Source: Calcarisporiella thermophila CBS 279.70 (taxonomy: Eukaryota > Calcarisporiellomycota). Taken from it: a stretch of DNA of 64,000 nucleotides. The DNA is taken from positions 307,051 to 371,050 of the forward strand of contig NW_027192192.1 of assembly GCF_041956535.1 (NCBI RefSeq). The letters are read 5' to 3'. The translations under genes and the position numbers were made by a program. This document shows, piece by piece, positions 61,845-64,000 of the stretch. The notes under the pieces are model-generated. The model was not told the origin of the DNA and did not search any database. It saw only the letters and a list, made by a program, of their open reading frames with translations. How positions within the stretch are numbered: position 1 is the stretch's first letter; each line of letters opens with the position of its first letter.

Positions 61845-62636
61845 AATATATTATTTATATTTGGAGAAGAGAATTTTAGGACATAACGCTCTCTTAGATA
61901 TTTTTTTTTTGCATTCAGTGTTTTCCCCAGGTTTCCCCCTTTTATTTTTGTCTTTCTTTTTTTTTGGGCATAGAAGGTCTCTTTTTTTTTTACAATTTCC
62001 CCTTTGTTTATGTACCCTTTGTGTACTCTTGTATTTTTCCTTTTTTTACAATCTTTTTTTCGTATATAGAATTTAATTTTATTAGTTTTAGTTTCAAGTT
62101 AGTATAAGCTTTAATTCTTCAGTTATTACCGTTGTAAGTTTCTCCCTTTCTCTCCTTTGGTCTTGCTCTTGGGTTTTACAAGTTTTCTAAAATAATTAGT
62201 ATAGTTATATTGTTTCATTCTTCGATTCTAAAACGGCATATTAAAATGGTACCATACATTAATTGTGTACCAAGGACTCTCCCTCCCCCCGAAGTATAAT
62301 TGGAATTATTATATTTGGTGTTTTTCAAGCCAATTTTATGTTGAATTCGTGATCATTGAAAAATTTCGAACCAATAAAAAAATTGAAAAAATTAAAAAAA
62401 CCAAAAAAATTTTCTTTTATAATTTTTATTTTTTTCAATTTTATATTTAAATTATACCCAATTGTTTTTAAATTTATTTCAATTTTATATTCTGTCACAT
62501 ATTCTGAGTGGAATACCTTCAGGAACTATCTGATTTATTTAAAAGATATATTATATAAGACATTATATATAAGGAAAATCTACAGTTTATCAGATGAGGC
62601 AGCAAAAAGAGGAATATAATAAATATCATTCTATAT
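61845..62636. other. Intergenic, low-complexity AT-rich
   Basis: About 790 bp between convergent genes with T-runs (61900-62060) and an A/T low-complexity patch (62360-62480). No gene or RNA seen. Confidence 0.55.
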
Positions 62637-63491
62637 TCAGGTGACCAGCTCGGTTGAATTTCTTCTCCAGCCATCCAAATCAACCTCTCGCTGCATCGAT
62701 GCAAATACCTCCGCAACAATTGTATCTTGTTCGATAAGAAACTCTCCTATGTCTCCAAGTGCTCGCATAATCGTGCGTAATATGTGTACCGGAATACTAT
62801 ATAGTTATCCACAGCCATGTTTATTGGTCAGCAGAGCAGTTTGTTTGAAGGTGGAAGAATTGAGCCTTACCCAGAGGGGCCGGAATGATCTAAATCATGG
62901 AGCCTCCAAGAATCTAGTGCCGAATTGTTATGCAAGCTGTTTTCTTTTTGCAAAATATCTGTGGTATACTCCTACACAATAAAAAGATTAGCTTCGAATC
63001 TGAAACCTGCAAAATTCTTAGGAGGATCGTACTATGTCAGATAAGTCTATGTTATGCACGTCGATAACTTCGTTACAGATACCCCTCCATAACGCAGCAA
63101 TTTTTCTCAAGTTTAATATCAAGCCATTCCTTTTTCCTTCTCCGCCCGAAATCATTTCCTGCTGTAACATTTCAAGGGAAAACTCGTTATCCTCTCCATT
63201 GCCGAAAAATCCTGTGCCATCGTGGGAGGGCATAATACTTTGTGTCATAATATGATCCCAGTCTGCTTCGGTGTCGCTAAGAGATTGCACGCAGGACGAA
63301 GAAGAATTTAAAGTAGTGGGAGAATACGGGAAGACGGAAGGGCGCGGGGAGAGGACATGCCATTCATCATCACTGGAGTGGGAAGTGTACGAAAGTTTGC
63401 GTGCGACCACCCACTCTGCAATAGACTGGTCGTCGTCGTTCGACTGAGAAGGGCGGCGCCACGATATATGTTGTTTATAAGAAGTGGCCAT
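62637..63491 (-). CDS. Unknown protein with a LIR/AIM-like motif
   Basis: Three exons: start 63491 (MATSYKQHISWRRPSQ), exon 1 ending at the codon pair Asp-Ile near 63032, exon 2 (EYTTDILQKENSL..DHSGPSG) and exon 3 (IPVHILRTIMRALGDIGEFL.. to ..NSTELVT, stop 62637-62639), about 239 aa. Both joins are in frame. The N-terminal half is disordered and acidic, with DDEWHVL matching the core [acidic]-W-x-x-L of Atg8-interacting motifs. The C-terminal half is helical (LNLRKIAALWRGICNEVIDVH; FLIEQDTIVAEVFASMQREVDLDGW). No domain recognised. The splice structure gives reasonable confidence that it is a real gene; function is unassigned. Confidence 0.6.
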
Positions 63492-64000
63492 CTTATGTTT
63501 AGAAACCAGCGGGAAGAGACAAGGGAGCAAGTGTCTTAGTTCTAGGGAGGGCGACTAAATAAATTTCATTCCAAGTTATCTGTTCCTCAGCCCACTTAGA
63601 TAGTGGTCAGGTGAGTGGACGAGGGATTTCCTAATATTTTGACAGGATGATGACTGTGCTACGTTTGCACCCGATTGTATTTCGGCTATCCATCTTTGAA
63701 AAATTTCCGCACAAATCAACTTACCTATCGATTTACCTATCAAATCCATATACCTCTTCTACGATGCTTATCAAAACAGCAATTCCTCTGCTCCTTTTGA
63801 GCTGAAATTTTTGATATCGGTGTTGCTAAAGCCAATCTCTCCAGTATTTACCACTCGGTCAGGACACTGCCATAAAGATAATTCAGAACTTGCGCACAAG
63901 GCACGTAAACTGATATCTTGGTCGACTGATGAGTTTCAGAAATAGTTTCAGCTGTGACGCAATCGCAAATATTACCCTAAAATTGCGAGGATAATTTCGC
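63492..64000. other. Upstream region to window end
   Basis: Promoter side of the preceding minus-strand gene and unassigned DNA. I see no ORF, tRNA or repeat that can be supported. Confidence 0.45.

Overview
This 64 kb window is nuclear DNA of a fungus. The evidence is a chitin synthase, a sterol C-24 methyltransferase, a Rom2-type RhoGEF, a GPI-anchored Cys-rich wall protein, fungal ZIP and CDF zinc transporters, and genes broken by many short introns (about 50-90 bp). ELL, RAD51D, the dynactin p27 subunit, complex I MWFE and a FAR1-type DNA-binding protein mean it is not a Saccharomyces-like yeast. I cannot fix the phylum from sequence alone. The standard genetic code applies.

Layout. 1-5.4 kb: 3' end of a class V-type chitin synthase, COX19, a 1.9 kb gene-free stretch, and a C2H2 transcription factor. 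5.4-7.7 kb: accessory, AT-rich DNA with a small secreted Cys-rich ORF interrupted by one in-frame TGA and a foldback repeat. 7.7-27.4 kb: phosphopentomutase/phosphoglucomutase (16 exons, one of 8 nt), a GYF-domain protein, DBP8 helicase, a GPI protein, a RhoGEF and ELL. 27.4-30.2 kb: gene-poor, with a tRNA-derived SINE-like insertion, tRNA-Leu(CAA) and a small KEN-box protein. 30.4-45.4 kb: ankyrin protein, RRP43, a PhyH-type dioxygenase, UBA4, a USP deubiquitinase, ERG6, RAD51D and complex I MWFE. 45.6-49.2 kb: mitochondrial ClpX and NOP16. 50-53.5 kb: a zinc module of ZIP importer and CDF transporter, convergent, with repeated ZRE-like sites before the importer. 54-64 kb: dynein LC8, UTP4, dynactin DCTN6 (with a 6-nt exon), a FAR1-type factor and an unknown protein.

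Most genes are conserved housekeeping genes on both strands with no operon logic. Themes that recur are ribosome biogenesis and RNA processing (DBP8, RRP43, NOP16, UTP4, YAR1-like), cell wall (chitin synthase, RhoGEF, GPI protein), zinc homeostasis, and dynein/dynactin (LC8, DCTN6).

The most unusual signals are: the SINE-like element with an exact 16-bp target-site duplication, pol III boxes and an encoded CCA; the repeated ACCTTATCGG element upstream of the zinc importer; the TGA-interrupted Cys-rich ORF; two microexons and two GC-AG introns; and a GIGYF-like 4EHP-binding motif in the fungal GYF protein. Exon boundaries were derived by hand from frame continuity and GT/GC-AG sites. No database or folding program was used.
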